DNA of 64,000 nucleotides. Source: Bog-473 sp963783245. GTDB taxonomy: Bacteria > Actinomycetota > Acidimicrobiia > Acidimicrobiales > RAAP-2. Position numbers and translations under genes: made by a program. The notes beneath the pieces are model-generated. The model was not told the DNA's origin and ran no database searches. It saw only the letters and a list, made by a program, of their open reading frames with translations. The stretch covers positions 1 through 64,000 of the forward strand of contig CAWAMS010000007.1 in assembly GCA_963783245.1 (NCBI GenBank), written 5' to 3'. Positions 62,226-64,000 of the stretch are shown here, piece after piece (within the stretch, counting starts at the first letter, position 1; each line of letters starts with the position of its first letter).

Positions 62226-63749
62226 TCACGTTCCGGCTCGCACCTGTTGAATTAGCTCAGTGACCTGCTCATATATCTGCCGGCGTTGTTGCATTTGGCC
62301 CGTGATCTTGTCCACAGCGTGAATAACGGTGGTGTGGTCACGGTTGCCGAAGACGCGGGCGATGGCGGGATAGCTGTAGTCGGTCAGATTTCGTACCAGG
62401 TACATCGCGACCTGCCGTGCAGTGACCAGGGGTCGCGTCCGGCTCGGACCACAAATTGCCTCGATGCTGAACCCGTAGCTGGCCGCTGTGGCCTCGAGGA
62501 TGATTTGGGGGGTGATACGGCGGGGCTCGCCGGCGAGGACGATGTCCGAAAGCACCCGCTCGGCTTGCGCCAGTGAGATCGCCTCCTTGTTGAGTTTGGC
62601 GAAGGCGCTTATGCGGGTGAGTGCCCCTTCGAGCTCCCTGATGTTGTTCTTCACGTGCGTGGCGATGAACTCGAGGACGTCGTCAGGGACCTCCTGGCGC
62701 TCACTCTCTGATTTTGAACGAAGGATGGCGAGGCGGGTTTCAAGGTCAGGAGGGTCGATCTCGGTGATGAGACCAGAGAGGAAGCGGCTTCGGAGCCGAT
62801 CCTCGAGGGTCTCGATCGATTTCGGCGGTCGATCGGAGGTGAGGACAATCTGCTTGGATGCGCCCTTGAGGTCGTTGTAGGTGTGGAAGAACTCCTCTTG
62901 CAGGCCTTCCTTGTTCTCCATGAACTGGACATCGTCGATGAGAAGCACATCGCATTCCCGGTAGCGACGCTTGAAAGCCAAGGTGGTCGAGGTGCGGAGT
63001 GAGTCGACAAAGTCGTTCATGAACGTCTCGGTGGTGACGTAAAGCACCTTGCGTCGGCTGAAATTCTCCGAAACGTAGTTGCCGATGGCATGGAGAAGAT
63101 GGGTTTTTCCCAGACCGCTGTCGCCGTAAATGAAGAGCGGATTATAGGATCTACCAGGAGTTTCAGCGACGGCCTGTGCCGCCGCGTGAGCGAGCCGATT
63201 CGAGGACGCGGCGACGAAGGTCTCGAAGACGAACTTCGGGTCGAGTTGGACCGCCGGGGATTCCCGACCGTTTGTCGTGACCTGGGGAGCCGGCGCCAGC
63301 CGGGCGTTGACTTCGGCCTGGGCCGGCACGCCCAGGAACTCCTCCAGCTCGGGTTCGTCCGGCTCGTGGTGCTGCACTTCGAGACGCCCCCGCACCGGCG
63401 AACCGACCTCGTTGGCCAGCGTGTCCTCGATCATGGGCAGATAGCGGGTCTCCACCCGCTCGAGGATGAGACCGTTGGGAACGGACAGGACGAAGACGCC
63501 GTCTGCGAACGTCACGGGCTCGATCCCCGATAACCACAGCTGCCACGTCGTCTCTGAAACCTGCTCGCGCAACGACCCGGTACACCGGTTCCATAGTTCT
63601 CCGGCCTGATTCACCGCGTCGTCCGATAGCCCTTCCTCCGTCCGCGGCGTCCTGGGCAGGTCTGAACGTTCCTCGGTGCGGGTAATTCGTTGACGGTACA
63701 CCGTGCCGCACCGGTCGACTAGTGGGGATTGTCCAATCGCGCCTAACAT
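62226..63749 (-). CDS. dnaA: Chromosomal replication initiator DnaA
   Basis: A 507-residue initiator. Domain I contains ELWNRCTGSLREQVSETTWQ. The AAA+ domain has Walker A GDSGLGKTHLLH near 209 and Walker B CDVLLIDDVQFMENK. Domain IV ends with the DNA-binding signature GNRDHTTVIHAVDKI. The ATG at 63749 has GGAG seven bases upstream, which supports the 45-residue N-terminal extension. It is divergent from rpmH, as in most bacteria with this cluster. Confidence 0.98.
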   Translation of the reverse strand: MLGAIGQSPLVDRCGTVYRQRITRTEERSDLPRTPRTEEGLSDDAVNQAGELWNRCTGSLREQVSETTWQLWLSGIEPVTFADGVFVLSVPNGLILERVETRYLPMIEDTLANEVGSPVRGRLEVQHHEPDEPELEEFLGVPAQAEVNARLAPAPQVTTNGRESPAVQLDPKFVFETFVAASSNRLAHAAAQAVAETPGRSYNPLFIYGDSGLGKTHLLHAIGNYVSENFSRRKVLYVTTETFMNDFVDSLRTSTTLAFKRRYRECDVLLIDDVQFMENKEGLQEEFFHTYNDLKGASKQIVLTSDRPPKSIETLEDRLRSRFLSGLITEIDPPDLETRLAILRSKSESERQEVPDDVLEFIATHVKNNIRELEGALTRISAFAKLNKEAISLAQAERVLSDIVLAGEPRRITPQIILEATAASYGFSIEAICGPSRTRPLVTARQVAMYLVRNLTDYSYPAIARVFGNRDHTTVIHAVDKITGQMQQRRQIYEQVTELIQQVRAGT

Positions 63750-63847
63750 GGACGCACTCCACTACCACTGGCCCCAGACCAGCTGGTGAAACGAACTCTG
63801 TTACGCCCCGGCCGATGCCGTGAAAGCGTGGCGAAAGGCTGAATGAC

Positions 63848-63982
63848 GTGAAGCGTACCTACCAACCGAATACCCGCAAGCGGGCCAAGACGCACGGATT
63901 CCGCAAACGCATGTCCACGCGTGCGGGCCGGGCCATCCTGAAGTCACGGCGGCTCAAGGGGCGCCACCGTCTCACCGTCTGA
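63848..63982 (+). CDS. rpmH: Ribosomal protein bL34
   Basis: A 44-residue protein starting with GTG at 63848 (VKRTYQPNTRKRAKTHGFR) and ending GRHRLTV. It carries the full L34 pattern RKRAKTHGFRKRMSTRAGR. It belongs to the large ribosomal subunit. Its position beside dnaA is conserved across bacteria. Downstream only 18 bases remain in the window, where rnpA would be expected. Confidence 0.97.
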   Translation: MKRTYQPNTRKRAKTHGFRKRMSTRAGRAILKSRRLKGRHRLTV

Positions 63983-64000
63983 GCTGCTCGTGGCCACCAG

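Noticed and set aside
63983..64000. Start of rnpA after rpmH
   Set aside because: Only 18 bases remain; a GTG at 63990 is not enough to call the gene.

Overview
The window comes from a high-GC actinobacterial chromosome next to the replication origin. The right end has the classical order rpmH / dnaA-dnaN-recF-dciA-gyrB-gyrA. GTG and TTG starts are common, and the gene set includes a TIGR03085-type (mycothiol isomerase-like) protein, a DUF4235 protein, TreT-like trehalose synthase and an MGH1/GH63-type glucosidase. This suggests Actinobacteria and possibly an acidimicrobial lineage, but no 16S rRNA is present, so the lineage is an inference. No tRNA, rRNA, CRISPR array, insertion sequence or prophage was seen.

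Layout. 1-965: the 5' part of a broken secreted protein gene. 1-7 kb: a respiratory block (aldehyde dehydrogenase and NDH-2 on the minus strand, cydAB bd oxidase divergently on the plus strand). 7-16.8 kb: a methyltransferase, a CAX-type cation exchanger, a transmembrane Ser/Thr kinase, a PAP2 phosphatase, a large glucosidase and an amino-acid permease. 16.9-29.9 kb: a HerA-like ATPase, small membrane proteins, a K+ channel, an arylsulfatase, a trehalose synthase, an SGNH esterase, a TSUP exporter and an RCC1-repeat protein. 29.8-42.1 kb: a long minus-strand run with a phosphate uptake operon in the order pstB-S-C-A behind a good PHO-box candidate, an arsR-sulP pair, an RsbU/RsbV/RsbW-like partner-switching module, a diacylglycerol-kinase-like gene and a second sulP. 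42.1-52.6 kb: a PAP2 enzyme, a 5'-3' exonuclease, a MenG/UbiE-like methyltransferase overlapping a UbiA-like membrane protein, a sulfotransferase, an SRPBCC protein, RNase D, acyl-CoA synthetase, an aldo/keto reductase and a double-domain dCTP-deaminase-like protein. 52.8-64 kb: lepB, a RodZ-like protein and the replication/topology cluster.

How genes work together. Aldehyde oxidation makes NADH, NDH-2 passes electrons to quinone and bd oxidase passes them to oxygen; a MenG-like enzyme further along could supply the quinone. The Pst transporter, two SulP transporters and TSUP handle anions. The RsbU-V-W set would relay an extracytoplasmic signal to a sigma factor that lies outside the window.

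Main points for a second look. (1) The 301-bp gap between the dCTP-deaminase-like gene and lepB holds a perfect DnaA box and shares a 12-mer and a 10-mer with the dnaA-dnaN intergenic region. (2) There are two DosR/DevR-like sites and a 27-bp palindrome between the SRPBCC gene and the RNase D gene. (3) Three 11-bp-spaced PHO repeats lie upstream of pstB. (4) Four genes are broken at five places, and each break fits a 1-base length change in a G/C homopolymer, which points to sequence error rather than decay.
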